Of a stretch of 64,000 nt of DNA, positions 48,675 through 58,052 are shown in pieces (the first letter of the stretch is position 1; every line of letters starts with the position of its first letter). A program made the position numbers and the translations under genes. Source of the stretch: Starkeya sp. ORNL1 (GTDB lineage: Bacteria > Pseudomonadota > Alphaproteobacteria > Rhizobiales > Xanthobacteraceae); NCBI RefSeq assembly GCF_012971745.1, contig NZ_CP048834.1:744001-808000 (forward strand), written 5' to 3'. The notes below the pieces were generated by a model, which saw nothing but the letters and a program-made list of their open reading frames with translations, ran no database searches and was not told the DNA's origin.

Positions 48675-49993
48675 CCCAAAACCCGCGTCAGCACCGCATC
48701 GAGCGGCAAGGTCTCGCGCGAACCGTCGGCGCGGCGTTTCAGTTCGACCGTGCCAGCGGCGAGCCCCTTCGGCCCGACGATGATCTGCCAGGGCAGCCCG
48801 ATCAGGTCCGCGGTGGCGAATTTCGAGCCGGGACGCTCGTCGGTGTCATCGTAGAGCACGTCGACCTGGCGGGCCTGGAGCTCGGCATAGAGCTTGTCGC
48901 ACGCCGCGTCGGTGGCGGCATCGCCAGGCTTGAGGTTCAACAGGCCGACGCGGAACGGCGCGATCTCTTCTGGCCAGATGATGCCGTTCTCGTCGTGAGA
49001 GGCCTCGATGATCGCGGCGACCAGGCGCGACGGGCCGATGCCGTAGGAGCCCATATGGACCGGCCGCTCGACGCCATCAGGGCCGGCCACCTTGGCGCCC
49101 ATCGGCTCGGAGTATTTGGTGCCGAAATAGAAGATGTGCCCGACCTCGATGCCACGCGCCGACAGCCGCCGATTCTCCGGCACCTGCGCGAACGCCGCCT
49201 CGTCGTGCTTCTCCTCCGTGGCGGCATAAAGGCTGGTCCACTGGTTCACGAGGGTTTGCAGCGCTTTTGCATCAGAAAAATCGACATCGGTGCCCGGCGT
49301 CGCCATGTCGAGATAGTCGGCGTGGCAAAACACCTCGCTCTCGCCGGTGGAGGCGAGGATGATGAATTCGTGGCTGTGATTGCCGCCGATCGGCCCGGTG
49401 TCGGCCACCATCGGGATCGCCTTCAGGCCGAGCCGGGCGAAGGTGCGCAGATAGGCGACGAACATGCGGTTATAGGCGGTGACCGCGGTCTCGAAATCGA
49501 CATCGACCGAATAGGCGTCCTTCATCAGGAATTCGCGCGAGCGCATCACACCGAAGCGCGGGCGTACCTCGTCTCGGAACTTCCACTGGATGTGGTAGAG
49601 GTTCAGCGGCAGATCCTTGTAGGAGCGCACATAAGCGCGGACGATCTCGGTGAGCATCTCCTCATTGGTCGGGCCGAATAGCATGTCGCGCTCGTGCCGG
49701 TCCTTGATGCGGAGCATTTCCTTGCCGTAGTCGTCATAGCGCCCGCTCTCGCGCCACAGATCCGCCGACTGGATGGTCGGCATCAGGATCTCGATGGCGC
49801 CGGAGCGGTTCTGCTCGGCGCGAACCACATCGCAAATCTTGTCGAGCACGCGCTTGCCGAGCGGCAGCCAGGCATAGATGCCGGCGCTTTCCTGCCGGAT
49901 CATGCCGGCACGCAGCATCAGCCGGTGCGAGACGATTTCCGCTTCCTTCGGAACCTCGCGCAGGATGGGAAGGAAATAGCGGGACAGACGCAT
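48671..49993 (-). CDS. proS: prolyl-tRNA synthetase (short alphaproteobacterial type)
   Basis: 440 residues from ATG 49993 ([20 protein letters not shown]). Class II synthetase: motif 1 region [20 protein letters not shown], motif 2 in [20 protein letters not shown] and motif 3 in [20 protein letters not shown]. The C-terminal anticodon-binding domain contains [16 protein letters not shown] and [20 protein letters not shown]. At this length the roughly 180-residue editing insertion (INS) of E. coli ProRS is missing, as is usual in alphaproteobacteria, where editing falls to free-standing proteins such as ProXp-ala. First gene of proS-lolC-lolD. Confidence 0.97.
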   Translation of the reverse strand: MRLSRYFLPILREVPKEAEIVSHRLMLRAGMIRQESAGIYAWLPLGKRVLDKICDVVRAEQNRSGAIEILMPTIQSADLWRESGRYDDYGKEMLRIKDRHERDMLFGPTNEEMLTEIVRAYVRSYKDLPLNLYHIQWKFRDEVRPRFGVMRSREFLMKDAYSVDVDFETAVTAYNRMFVAYLRTFARLGLKAIPMVADTGPIGGNHSHEFIILASTGESEVFCHADYLDMATPGTDVDFSDAKALQTLVNQWTSLYAATEEKHDEAAFAQVPENRRLSARGIEVGHIFYFGTKYSEPMGAKVAGPDGVERPVHMGSYGIGPSRLVAAIIEASHDENGIIWPEEIAPFRVGLLNLKPGDAATDAACDKLYAELQARQVDVLYDDTDERPGSKFATADLIGLPWQIIVGPKGLAAGTVELKRRADGSRETLPLDAVLTRVLG

Positions 49994-50581
49994 CACGAAA
50001 CTCACGATTCGGCCATCTCGGACAGACGGCGCCGGGCGGTCCGAGTGAAACCGGATCGCCCACGAAAAAACAAGCCCTCGCGGCGGGGAAGGGCTGCGAG
50101 CATCTCCCTCGCCGCCCCTCGTCGTGGCTCGCCTTGCGCTTGATCAGGTCGGTCGCCGGGCGTGGATGCCTGCCTGCCCGCTGCGATCCAGTGATAGAGC
50201 CAGATCGTAGAGGCCACCCGTCCGACTTTAACGAAATCATCTCTAAGATCAAACTACCGTAGATTCATGCTGCACCGCCGCATCTTGAATTGAAATTCCC
50301 CCGCAGTATGGTTGCAGTGGATGAACAACTTGGCTCTTTCGCGCGAGATCGTTGGTGCTACGCAGAATAAGAGGCTCGACCGGCGGCGCTGGGACAATTC
50401 GTCCGCTGGACGATTGCACGGCAACTCCGCGCATCACTGGTTGTGATACCATCCCGCTCGTGCACAACGATGGAAGCGGGAGTTGCGTGGCGGTCACCGG
50501 CGGCGGCCGTCGTGGCGCAGTCATCATTCTCCAGCAACGATTTTTGCTTTCCCACCTCTGACGACAGGAATCTGGCGATCC
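49994..50581. other. gene-free region between proS and the phosphohexomutase gene
   Basis: Nearly 590 bases without a credible gene; short open frames here lack ribosome sites and recognisable content. The centre (50210-50350) is less GC-rich than the flanks and may hold divergent promoters. A small perfect palindrome ATCACTGGTTGTGAT lies at 50433-50447, about 135 bases before the mutase start, and could be an operator. Confidence 0.5.
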
Positions 50582-52081
50582 ATGTTTCCCATACCCCAGC
50601 CTGCGCTTTCGCCGAACACCTATGAGTATGAATCGTTCCCGATGGTGAAGCCGACCGGCTTCCGCGAGTACGATGCCCGCTGGTTCTTCGGCAAGGAACT
50701 GAACCTCATGGGGGTTCAGGCCGTCGGCATGGGCCTGGGCACGCTCGTCAAGCGCCTTGGCGTGAAGCCGGAGTTCGTTACCGGGCACGATTTCCGCGCC
50801 TATTCCGCTTCCATCAAGCAAGCGCTCGTCAACGGCCTGCTGGCAACCGGCTGCACGGTGCATGACATCGGGCTCTGCATGTCGCCCATGGCCTATTTCG
50901 GCCAGTTCGAGCTCGACGTCCCCTGCGTCGCGATGGTCACGGCCTCGCACAATGACAATGGCTGGACCGGCGTGAAGATGGGTGCGCAGCGCCCGGTGAC
51001 GTTCGGCCCCGACGAAATGAGCGCGCTGAAGGAGATCGTGCTGGCGGCCGATTTCGACCTGACCGGCGGCGGCGCCTACAGCTTTGTGCCGAATTTCTTC
51101 GACCGCTATTTCAAGGACCTGACCAGCCGGCCGAAAATCTCACGCAAGCTGAAGGTGGTGGCCGCCTGCGGCAACGGCACGGCCGGCGCCTTCGCGCCGC
51201 AGATCCTCGAGGCGCTGGGCTGCGAGGTGGTGCCGCTCGACACCGAGCTCGATTACACCTTCCCGAAGTACAATCCGAACCCCGAGGACATGGAGATGCT
51301 CCATGCCATCGCGGCGAAGGTGAAGGAGACCGGTGCCGATGTCGGCCTCGGCTTCGACGGCGACGGTGATCGCTGCGGCGTGGTCGACAATAATGGCAAC
51401 GAGATTTTCGCCGACAAGATCGGCGTCATGCTGGCCCGCGACCTGTCGAAGCTCCATCCCGAGGCGACGTTCGTGGTCGACGTGAAGTCAACTGGCCTGT
51501 TCGCGAGCGATCCGGAACTCCTGGCCCGCGGGGTCAAAGCCGACTATTGGAAGACCGGCCACTCCCACATCAAGCGCCGGGTTGCCGATCTCAACGCGCT
51601 GGCGGGCTTCGAGAAATCCGGCCATTTCTTCTTCAATGCGCCGATCGGGCGCGGCTACGACGACGGCCTGGTGACGGCGATCGCGGTGATCGACATGCTC
51701 GATCGCAACCGCGATAAATCCATGGCCGATCTGTATGACGAACTGCCCAAGACATGGGGCTCGCCCACCATGTCGCCGCATTGCGACGACGAGGTGAAAT
51801 ACCGCGTCGTCGACACGGTCCTGAAGCGGTTCGAGGCCAAGAAAGCCTCCGGCGACAGCATGGCGGGCAGCCCGATCGTCGATCTCGTCACCGTCAACGG
51901 CATTCGCGTCGTCACCGAGGACGGCACCTGGGGGCTCGTGCGGGCCTCATCCAACAAGCCGGAGCTGGTGGTCGTCGTCGAGAGCCCGATCTCGGAAGCG
52001 AAGATGCACGCCATGTTCAAGGAGATCGACGCGGTGGTACGCGAGAACCCGGAAGTCGGCGCGTACAACCAGACCATCTGA
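50582..52081 (+). CDS. phosphoglucomutase / phosphomannomutase
   Basis: 499 residues from ATG 50582 (MFPIPQPALSPNTYEYESFP). The alpha-D-phosphohexomutase family interconverts hexose 1- and 6-phosphates and supplies sugar nucleotides. The phosphoserine is S122 in VTASHNDNGWTGVKMG. The magnesium loop is GFDGDGDRCGVVDNNG with D259 first. The sugar-specificity loop is GFEKSGHFFF and the C-terminal phosphate-binding region AGSPIVDLVTVNGIRV. Glucose versus mannose preference cannot be decided. It opens the exopolysaccharide region and is the obvious source of activated sugar for the glycosyltransferases that follow. Confidence 0.92.
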   Translation: MFPIPQPALSPNTYEYESFPMVKPTGFREYDARWFFGKELNLMGVQAVGMGLGTLVKRLGVKPEFVTGHDFRAYSASIKQALVNGLLATGCTVHDIGLCMSPMAYFGQFELDVPCVAMVTASHNDNGWTGVKMGAQRPVTFGPDEMSALKEIVLAADFDLTGGGAYSFVPNFFDRYFKDLTSRPKISRKLKVVAACGNGTAGAFAPQILEALGCEVVPLDTELDYTFPKYNPNPEDMEMLHAIAAKVKETGADVGLGFDGDGDRCGVVDNNGNEIFADKIGVMLARDLSKLHPEATFVVDVKSTGLFASDPELLARGVKADYWKTGHSHIKRRVADLNALAGFEKSGHFFFNAPIGRGYDDGLVTAIAVIDMLDRNRDKSMADLYDELPKTWGSPTMSPHCDDEVKYRVVDTVLKRFEAKKASGDSMAGSPIVDLVTVNGIRVVTEDGTWGLVRASSNKPELVVVVESPISEAKMHAMFKEIDAVVRENPEVGAYNQTI

Positions 52082-52525
52082 CGGGCTTGATAGCGGCGGC
52101 ACCGGGCATGTCCCGGTGCCGCCATCGGCTTCTCCGGAGGACGATCAAGCCGGTGGCTGACACTCTCGTACGAGAACGTTCGGGCGAGCGTTATCCCGAA
52201 GCTATTGCAACTCTCGAACCTAAACGATCAGCAGTTCAGTGCTGACGATTAGGTCATCATTCTCGGCTTTGAGTTCAGCTCGGCAAACTGGTCATGCGGG
52301 GTAGCGCCCTCCCCGCGGTCCGACGCAGGCTTGTTCCAGCGTCAGCGCAAGATGGTCGGCAACGTGCCGCCCAAGGTGAAACTCGGGCGAGCGGCTTGCC
52401 TCACCGAACCGATCCGGCCCGCGGGATGCGCGCCCATTCGAGATACTGGCGCGCTGGATCGTGGGCCTTGCGCATCGCCGGCCCGCTACCCGGCCTCCCG
52501 CCCCGAATGGAGGCGCCAGCCTCAA
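52082..52525. other. gene-free region between the mutase and the export lipoprotein gene
   Basis: About 440 bases between two convergent genes. Open frames on both strands are short, Arg/Pro-rich and without conserved content. It includes GAGAACGTTCGGGCGAGCG near 52170 with a GAACGTTC palindrome. No terminator of strong quality was seen. Confidence 0.4.
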
Positions 52526-53146
52526 TCAGAAAATCCGCTCCGGCACGCGCACGATATCGCCCGGATTGACCATCGTCGTCGTCGTGACCGAATAGGACTG
52601 CTCGTCGCTTCTTCCTGCCCGGCGTATGTAGACCGTGCTGTCATTCGCGCGATACGTAAATCCGCCCGCCACGGCCACGGCGCTCATCACGTTCATGCCG
52701 TTGCGATAGGGGTATTCACCGGGCTTCGACACTTCGCCCAGAATGTAGAAGGGCCGATAGGTCAGAACTTCCACGTTCACCCGGGGATCGCGCATATAGC
52801 CGCCGCGCAGTTTTGCGGTGATGGCCTCTTCCAGCTGCCGCTGGGTCATGCCAACGGCCTTCATGGTGCCGATCAGCGGCATGGCGACCGAGCCGCTGGA
52901 ATCGACCGTGAACTCGCCTGACAGCGTATCCTCGTTGAACACGGTGATCCGCAGCTTGTCTCCAACGCCCAGTGTGTAGCTTTCGCTGACATTAGACGCA
53001 CCGGCCGCCCCAGCGGCAGAGCCGGGTGCCGGGCCGCCGGCGCAGCCGGCAACTAAAAATGCCATCATTGCCAATACGGATAACCGACGGCAGTTAGCAC
53101 CAACAGGCAAAGACAGATATGCTACGAAATTACGCGTCATTTGCAA
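52526..53146 (-). CDS. short Wza-like polysaccharide export lipoprotein
   Basis: 206 residues. A lipoprotein signal ends in the lipobox VAGC (C35), so the product should be an outer-membrane-anchored lipoprotein. The polysaccharide export (Poly_export) domain begins SYTLGVGDKLRITVFNEDTL and includes VDSSGSVAMPLIGTMKAVGM and YMRDPRVNVEVLTYRPFYIL. A SLBB-type domain follows (GEVSKPGEYPYRNGMNVMSA, VAVAGGFTYRA). E. coli Wza is 379 residues with further SLBB domains and a C-terminal helix barrel; this short form, like rhizobial ExoF-type proteins, lacks them. It would form the periplasmic/outer part of an export channel. No Wzc-type partner is visible in the window. Confidence 0.87.
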   Translation of the reverse strand: MQMTRNFVAYLSLPVGANCRRLSVLAMMAFLVAGCAGGPAPGSAAGAAGASNVSESYTLGVGDKLRITVFNEDTLSGEFTVDSSGSVAMPLIGTMKAVGMTQRQLEEAITAKLRGGYMRDPRVNVEVLTYRPFYILGEVSKPGEYPYRNGMNVMSAVAVAGGFTYRANDSTVYIRRAGRSDEQSYSVTTTTMVNPGDIVRVPERIF

Positions 53147-53572
53147 TGAACTCTATTGTTTCATCCGTCGCCAAGACGCTAAGAATTACATAACCGCGCG
53201 CACAAAGCACCGACAATTGTGTCAACATCGGGGACAAGACTGACAGTGCGTTTCAAGCTCGAGACTAATGTATAGTCTCAACTTACATCCTTCCCAACCA
53301 AAGAATACAGATTGAATGTCGCAGGGCCATCGCTTGGCCACACCAGAACGTCTGGGCGAGTCACTATCCATAACGTTGCAGGCCGCTCCCCGTTGATTCA
53401 ACGTTCAAGTTACGGCTTCGCGTCGAACCGTCAAGGTCACGACAGAAGAGACAAATCCAGAACTTGACCTGCTTGCGGTTGCCGACAGGTCATTATTGCA
53501 GCCTCTGTGTCATTGAAGAAACTCAATCTAACCGAACTGACAGTGGAAGCCGACTTAAACGATGAAGGAAAT
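53147..53572. other. gene-free, comparatively AT-rich region upstream of the export lipoprotein gene
   Basis: About 425 bases with lower GC than the surroundings and many short stops in all frames. It must contain the promoter of the export lipoprotein (minus strand). On the plus strand it leads into a truncated acyltransferase start with a good ribosome site. I could not assign operators. Confidence 0.4.
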
Positions 53573-53833
53573 ATGACCGCTCCTAAAATGCACCAGGAAC
53601 GCCGCGCTTTTGTCGATAATCTACGCGGCATCACAATACTTGGTGCAACGGCGGTGCATGTCGGGCTCCATCGATGAGCCATCATCACCCTTGGTTTCAT
53701 TGTCAGCAGTTACATCGAGCGTTGCCGCGCAGATGAGGGCCCGGCGACCGGCACGGCCGCTCAGGAGCTGGCGGTCGCGCTCTCGGCCGACACCGTTGCA
53801 GGCTGCAGTGGCGAACGAGAGGGTTTCACATAG
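53573..53833 (+). pseudogene. gutted acyltransferase-3 (OafA-type) gene
   Basis: After AAGGAAAT, an ATG starts MTAPKMHQERRAFVDNLRGI, continuing TILGATAVHVGLHR, then TGA (53675-53677). RRAFVDNLRGI plus a first membrane helix with a His is the standard start of acyltransferase-3 proteins that O-acylate surface polysaccharides. In the same frame directly after the stop comes AIITLGFIVSSYIERCR, which looks like the last membrane helix and charged tail of the same family. The roughly 300 residues that should lie between are missing. The tail of the frame runs into the 3' end of the opposite-strand acetyltransferase gene (from 53761) and is probably not meaningful there. A chance resemblance of the second half is possible. 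Confidence 0.55.
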
Positions 53834-54297
53834 CCGGGCTGATCGGCGTAGAGAAACCGCCCGTACGGGCCGACCTCGATGTTCTCCTGAATAATTTTGG
53901 CCGGGTTGCCCACAACGACGCAGCGCGGGGGCACGTCCTTGGTGACGACGCTGCCCGACCCGACCACGCATTCATCGCCGATCTGTATGCCAGGCAAGAT
54001 GATGCTGCGAGCACCAATGAAGCAATTCTTCCCGATTCGCGTATGCAGGTAGAGCCCTCGCGTACGGTCATGGCACAATATCGCGGAATCGAACGCGACA
54101 TAGGTCATCTCACCGATATGTATCCCTTTCGGGAAGGTCTTATCGAATCGGACGCTCAATGAATATGTCGCCGTGGGGTGGATATCCATCCCCCATAATT
54201 TTGTGTAGTAAAAATACTTTAGTTTCACCAGAAACCTTCTGAGCCAAGAAAATTGATTCAGACTCCGAAGCTTCATCAGAAGATCCTCGCTTTGCAT
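53761..54297 (-). CDS. hexapeptide-repeat O-acetyltransferase
   Basis: 178 residues; start at ATG 54297 or the internal ATG seven codons later. The left-handed beta-helix region contains [40 protein letters not shown] and [20 protein letters not shown], closed by [20 protein letters not shown], the usual end of sugar acetyltransferases of the WcaF/NodL/CysE group. The His in CHDR is a candidate catalytic base. The C-terminus has a Ser/Ala-rich tail. It follows the GT2 gene by 22 bases on the same strand, so both likely decorate or build the same polysaccharide. The acceptor sugar is unknown. Confidence 0.85.
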   Translation of the reverse strand: MQSEDLLMKLRSLNQFSWLRRFLVKLKYFYYTKLWGMDIHPTATYSLSVRFDKTFPKGIHIGEMTYVAFDSAILCHDRTRGLYLHTRIGKNCFIGARSIILPGIQIGDECVVGSGSVVTKDVPPRCVVVGNPAKIIQENIEVGPYGRFLYADQPGYVKPSRSPLQPATVSAESATASS

Positions 54298-54319
54298 TCA
54301 GCACTGATCGGGTCGACCG

Positions 54320-55162
54320 CTATTGCGACCGGCCCGCGACTGCCAGATTTGAGCCGATGAACTCGCCGAGCTTTACCTCGCCGCGGAGCATCAGGACCAG
54401 GCCAACCGCGATCTTTCGGAGATATTCCCCGGCAACGCCGGCATCCTTGATTGCATGCCGACGAATGGCGAGGAGTGCGCCGCGATAATATTTCGCACGC
54501 AAGCCGGTATCCCTGTCGCGATGCCCGACGATCTCGGCATCCACAAAGTCGGTCCGTCGTGCCTTCAGGTAGGCACGGATGGCGTACTCGACGTCTTCCC
54601 CACCATTGTTGGGGGTACCCACGCCGAGCATCTCATCAAAGCCCCCGATCGCGCGCACAATATGGCCCCGAAAGAAGATCGTGTTAGAGGACGCGTTGCG
54701 GACGACGTGCCGTGCCTTCGCGGTCAGGATCATCCCGGCCTCCATGCCGCCCATCAGCGGCTTCGATGCGTAGCGGCAGAACAGGAAATCCAGATCCGGA
54801 CAGGTCCGGAATCGGTCGGCGATGGCCCGCAGCGTCTCCTCCGGGTACCAGCAATCGTCATCGGGATAGGCGACCATCTCGGCCGCCTTGAGATGGCCAC
54901 CGCGCTCGGCTTCCCTGAGCAGCATATTCCGAGCCGCCGACAGCGAGACGATATTGGGAATCGAGATCGGCGCAACGAATGACGGCCAGTCGGCGGCCAC
55001 GCTTTGCAACTTACCCTCGGGACAGTTCTGGACGAGAAGAATCAGGCGGACGTTGTCATTCGGGAGCACGTTGATTGCCCGGTCGAGCGATCCGAGCAGA
55101 CGATCCAACGGTGGGATCGTATCCCCTTTCAGAATACCGGTGGTCAGAAGAAGGATATTCAT
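54320..55162 (-). CDS. glycosyltransferase family 2
   Basis: 280 residues, no membrane helix. GT-A fold features: MNILLLTTGILKGDTIPPLD at the start, the conserved SLSAARNMLLREAERGG, the metal-binding triplet in MVAYPDDDCWYPEETLRAIA near residue 105, and the acceptor-site region AIGGFDEMLGVGTPNNGGED with ED as the likely catalytic base. A cytosolic enzyme adding one sugar to a lipid-linked repeat unit is the likely role. The start lies 279 bases from the divergent polymerase gene, sharing a promoter region. Donor and linkage unknown. Confidence 0.85.
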   Translation of the reverse strand: MNILLLTTGILKGDTIPPLDRLLGSLDRAINVLPNDNVRLILLVQNCPEGKLQSVAADWPSFVAPISIPNIVSLSAARNMLLREAERGGHLKAAEMVAYPDDDCWYPEETLRAIADRFRTCPDLDFLFCRYASKPLMGGMEAGMILTAKARHVVRNASSNTIFFRGHIVRAIGGFDEMLGVGTPNNGGEDVEYAIRAYLKARRTDFVDAEIVGHRDRDTGLRAKYYRGALLAIRRHAIKDAGVAGEYLRKIAVGLVLMLRGEVKLGEFIGSNLAVAGRSQ

Positions 55163-55441
55163 GGCTCACTTTCGCTGGCGCTTCCTTCACGGGCGGATCA
55201 TGACCGAGACACGTCACATTTTCGAGCACAATTCAGACGCGCCGCACGCTTATCAGGATTTCCGTGGCCACTCCACCAGATCTGTTGCATCGCAGCACCG
55301 TTCTGTATCATCATTGGTGGCGGCATCGGGGAGAGCCGTGGCGACGTTCTATGCGGTGCCGCGCCTGTAAGCTCGGACGTCTGCATGTAATAATTATGTC
55401 TCCCTGTGATCGAGCCACGGGATCCAGAAGGATAGGCCAGC

Positions 55442-56677
55442 ATGCCCTTTCGGATAGCGATAGCAATCGCTTACGGCGTGTTCATCATCAACGCCGGCGC
55501 TGTCCTGAAAATCGATGCGATCAACGTTATCGAGAAGGGCGCCTTCCTTATCGCGGCGACACTTTATGTGACCAGCCGGCCTCGCAGCAATGTGATATTG
55601 TGGATGCTGGGGCTCAACTGCCTGCTGATATTTTTTCTCGGATACTTCACGACTTATCCCGGTTTTTCGTGGAGTACTCTTATAAAATCACTCAATCAGA
55701 TTTTCATCGTCTATATGTTGCTGGCCTGCGTACCGACGGAGGCGGACCGCGATGCCTTCCTCAAGATCGCCGCGTGGTTGCCGATCGCGTCCACGTTCCT
55801 CGGCATCCTCTATCACCTGGCCGGCCTTCGCGCGATTTCAGGCTTTGAGTACTCGACCGGCCTGATGCGCTTCCAGGGCTCGCTGATCCCCGCATTCCTG
55901 GCCGGGGTCGCGATGTGCGGCACGTTTGCCGCCATGCAATTCGCCCTCATCAAACGGCCCATCTATTTCGGCGTTGCCGGAGCCGATTTTCTGATCCTGC
56001 TCCTCACCGGCGGGCGCGCCGCCTTGGCCGTTACCCTCGTCGTGTGCGGCGTTTCGTTCTATCTGAAGCCGCAGGTTTCCCTGAAGCTGAAGACCATAGG
56101 CACGATCGTCGGCCTCGCGGTCGGCGGCCTCATGCTTGGCGCCATGTGGGAGAGCATCGCCACCCGGTTCCAATCCAGCGGCGCGAACGGCCGCGACATC
56201 ATGTGGCCGTACCTCGAAGATCTGGCGTCGCAGTACCCCTGGACCGGCGTCGGGTTCGGCCATCAGTTCTTCACGGTGCCGCGCGAAGTGGTCATCCTGA
56301 CCGGCTCCACCGCAGCGCATAATGACTTCATCCGCATCATGGTCGAATTGGGTTATGTCGGCGTCGTCATCTTCTACGCCCTGTTCATTCTGGCTGTGCT
56401 GTGGGTCTGGCGCAGTCCGCACGTCAACAAGAGCCCGATCGTCCTGATCGCTCTCGCCGGGTTCCTCTTCCTGTCCCGCACCGACAATGCCCTCGCGACG
56501 CCCGCCTATTTCCCGCTGATCATCCTCAGCGTCATGGCGAGTGTCCGGTATCCCTCGCGTACGCCGGCGAGAGCGGGCGTTCCCGACCGTCTCCCGGCGG
56601 TACCGCGGCGCGCTGCGGTACGGCCGATCGCACCTTTGCAGCCGTCCGGCCCCGCCGGCTCGGCGTCAGGGAGTTGA
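55442..56677 (+). CDS. Wzy / O-antigen-ligase-type polysaccharide polymerase
   Basis: 411 residues with about ten hydrophobic helices (first: FRIAIAIAYGVFIINAGAVL; later: YFGVAGADFLILLLTGGRAA and VGVVIFYALFILAVLWVWRS). The large periplasmic loop holds GRDIMWPYLEDLASQYPWTG, followed by VGFGHQFFTV and HNDFIRIMVELG, the pattern of the Wzy_C/PF04932 family in which an Arg and a His act in transfer of the lipid-linked chain. It either polymerises repeat units or ligates chains. AGAAGGAT lies ten bases before the ATG. The last 40 residues are a Pro/Ala/Arg-rich tail. Twelve bases overlap the convergent AlgL-like gene. Polymerase is favoured because of the surrounding exopolysaccharide genes. Confidence 0.83.
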   Translation: MPFRIAIAIAYGVFIINAGAVLKIDAINVIEKGAFLIAATLYVTSRPRSNVILWMLGLNCLLIFFLGYFTTYPGFSWSTLIKSLNQIFIVYMLLACVPTEADRDAFLKIAAWLPIASTFLGILYHLAGLRAISGFEYSTGLMRFQGSLIPAFLAGVAMCGTFAAMQFALIKRPIYFGVAGADFLILLLTGGRAALAVTLVVCGVSFYLKPQVSLKLKTIGTIVGLAVGGLMLGAMWESIATRFQSSGANGRDIMWPYLEDLASQYPWTGVGFGHQFFTVPREVVILTGSTAAHNDFIRIMVELGYVGVVIFYALFILAVLWVWRSPHVNKSPIVLIALAGFLFLSRTDNALATPAYFPLIILSVMASVRYPSRTPARAGVPDRLPAVPRRAAVRPIAPLQPSGPAGSASGS

Positions 56678-57841
56678 TCGCCTGGTCACGAACATCGTCG
56701 TGACATCTATGCCGATGAAGTCGCGGGCGAAGGGGCGATGGGGGGCCGCGATCGAGTCGAGCTCGCGGGCGAGTTCCGGCGCCGTTCGCTGGAAATGGCC
56801 GTCGAGGATATCCATCCAGGCCGCCATGTCGTCGGTCCTCGATTGCGGATAGCCGACCTGGGCGGCGAGCTTGCGAGGATCGGCGAAATTCGCCGCCGTG
56901 AAGCGGGCTGCGCGCTGCAGGCTCGCCTCCTCGGCGGGCGTCAATTGAACATTGTTGGCATCGGCGATCGCGACCAGCAAAGCCAGCGGCTCGAGGGCGA
57001 AGCTGTGATAGTGCAAGGTCCGCCCGCCGCGGCCGATCTCGTGGGGCAACGAACCGTCGCCATTGACCTTCTGCAGAGCCCGGTGCAACTCGCGCATGGC
57101 CCAGTCGAATTTTTCGCGATCCTGGGTGAGTACGGCCATGGCGCCCACCGCGGCCGCCGCCCAATAGCTCTGGTTGAAGGTCCCGTCGAGCCACATCAAA
57201 TGGTTCGGGCGCCGCTGCTTCGGCGGCGTGAAATCGTCGACGATCGCGTCGGACAGGCGCGTGAACCACGCCTCGACGGCTGCGACATCGCGGTGCGGCA
57301 AATCACCCCCGCTTGAGGCGATCGCAAAGGCATTTGCCGCGCCCACGCTCGTCCAGATGCCGACGAGTATGGCTTGTCTGCGGCCGATGGGATCGTTCTG
57401 GTCGAGATTGCCGAGCAAGGCATCGGCCTCTGCCCAGCTCCGGAGTTGCGACACGATGCACAGTCCGGCCTCCCTCCGCGCGAAGGCCGAGCGCACATAA
57501 TTTTCACCGAGGTCGAACAGCACCTTTCCGAGTGCATCGGTCGGGCGGACCCGCGCGACATAGCGGGTCATCGCCGCCCGATCCACGACCGAACGCGTCG
57601 GGTCGGGCTTGTAGAAGGTGAACATGCCCGACATGTCCGTCAGCGGTGGGACGAGCTCGGGGCAGGCAATCCCGCCGGCCAATCCGCCAAAGCCCTGCCG
57701 GGCAATCACCGCCCTCGTGTCGAAGGCGTATTTCAGCTCCGCAGCGACACCGGAGGTTCCGCTTGCCACGATGCCGAACCAGGACAGACCCACGACACCA
57801 AGAGCCCGCAATCCGGCGCGCCACGGCCTCCCGGGACGCAT
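56666..57841 (-). CDS. alginate-lyase-family (PL5-like) periplasmic protein with altered active-site motif
   Basis: 391 residues from ATG 57841, where a signal peptide starts (basic RPGRPWRAGLR, then hydrophobic ALGVVGLSWFGIVASG); in-frame ATGs at 57883 and 57913 are possible. The all-helical toroid region shows MWLDGTFNQSYWAAAAVGAM and AVLTQDREKFDWAMRELHRA. It continues NGDGSLPHEIGRGGRTLHYH and SFALEPLALLVAIADAN. This parallels the AlgL core, in which NNHSYWAA and YHNYALPPLA occur. The first motif reads F-N-Q-S-Y-W, so the His of NNH is replaced by Gln, whereas the later His is kept. In Pseudomonas, AlgL clears polymer from the periplasm during export. A similar role for this polysaccharide is inference; activity and substrate may differ. 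Confidence 0.8.
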   Translation of the reverse strand: MRPGRPWRAGLRALGVVGLSWFGIVASGTSGVAAELKYAFDTRAVIARQGFGGLAGGIACPELVPPLTDMSGMFTFYKPDPTRSVVDRAAMTRYVARVRPTDALGKVLFDLGENYVRSAFARREAGLCIVSQLRSWAEADALLGNLDQNDPIGRRQAILVGIWTSVGAANAFAIASSGGDLPHRDVAAVEAWFTRLSDAIVDDFTPPKQRRPNHLMWLDGTFNQSYWAAAAVGAMAVLTQDREKFDWAMRELHRALQKVNGDGSLPHEIGRGGRTLHYHSFALEPLALLVAIADANNVQLTPAEEASLQRAARFTAANFADPRKLAAQVGYPQSRTDDMAAWMDILDGHFQRTAPELARELDSIAAPHRPFARDFIGIDVTTMFVTRRSTP

Positions 57842-58052
57842 CGAACGCAGGTGCGACCTCGTGTCGGATCGAGACTGGTACATGCAATGCGATCGCTGGA
57901 TGTCGGATTCCATGCTGCTGTCGATACCCCAACTCTTGCGCCCGGCTTGCCCCACATCTAGTCTAATATTGGATAAGGACTATGCACGCTGACATATGGA
58001 TTGTGATTGCATTCGCGTGTTGAAACAGGATCGCTGAGGCAACAAACTAAAC

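Noticed and set aside
52294..52569. Possible small genes in the mutase-Wza gap
   Set aside because: Short Arg/Pro-rich frames on both strands without ribosome sites or known motifs.
53437..53700. An 87-codon minus-strand frame over the acyltransferase remnant
   Set aside because: No conserved content; the plus strand shows a recognisable acyltransferase start with a ribosome site instead.
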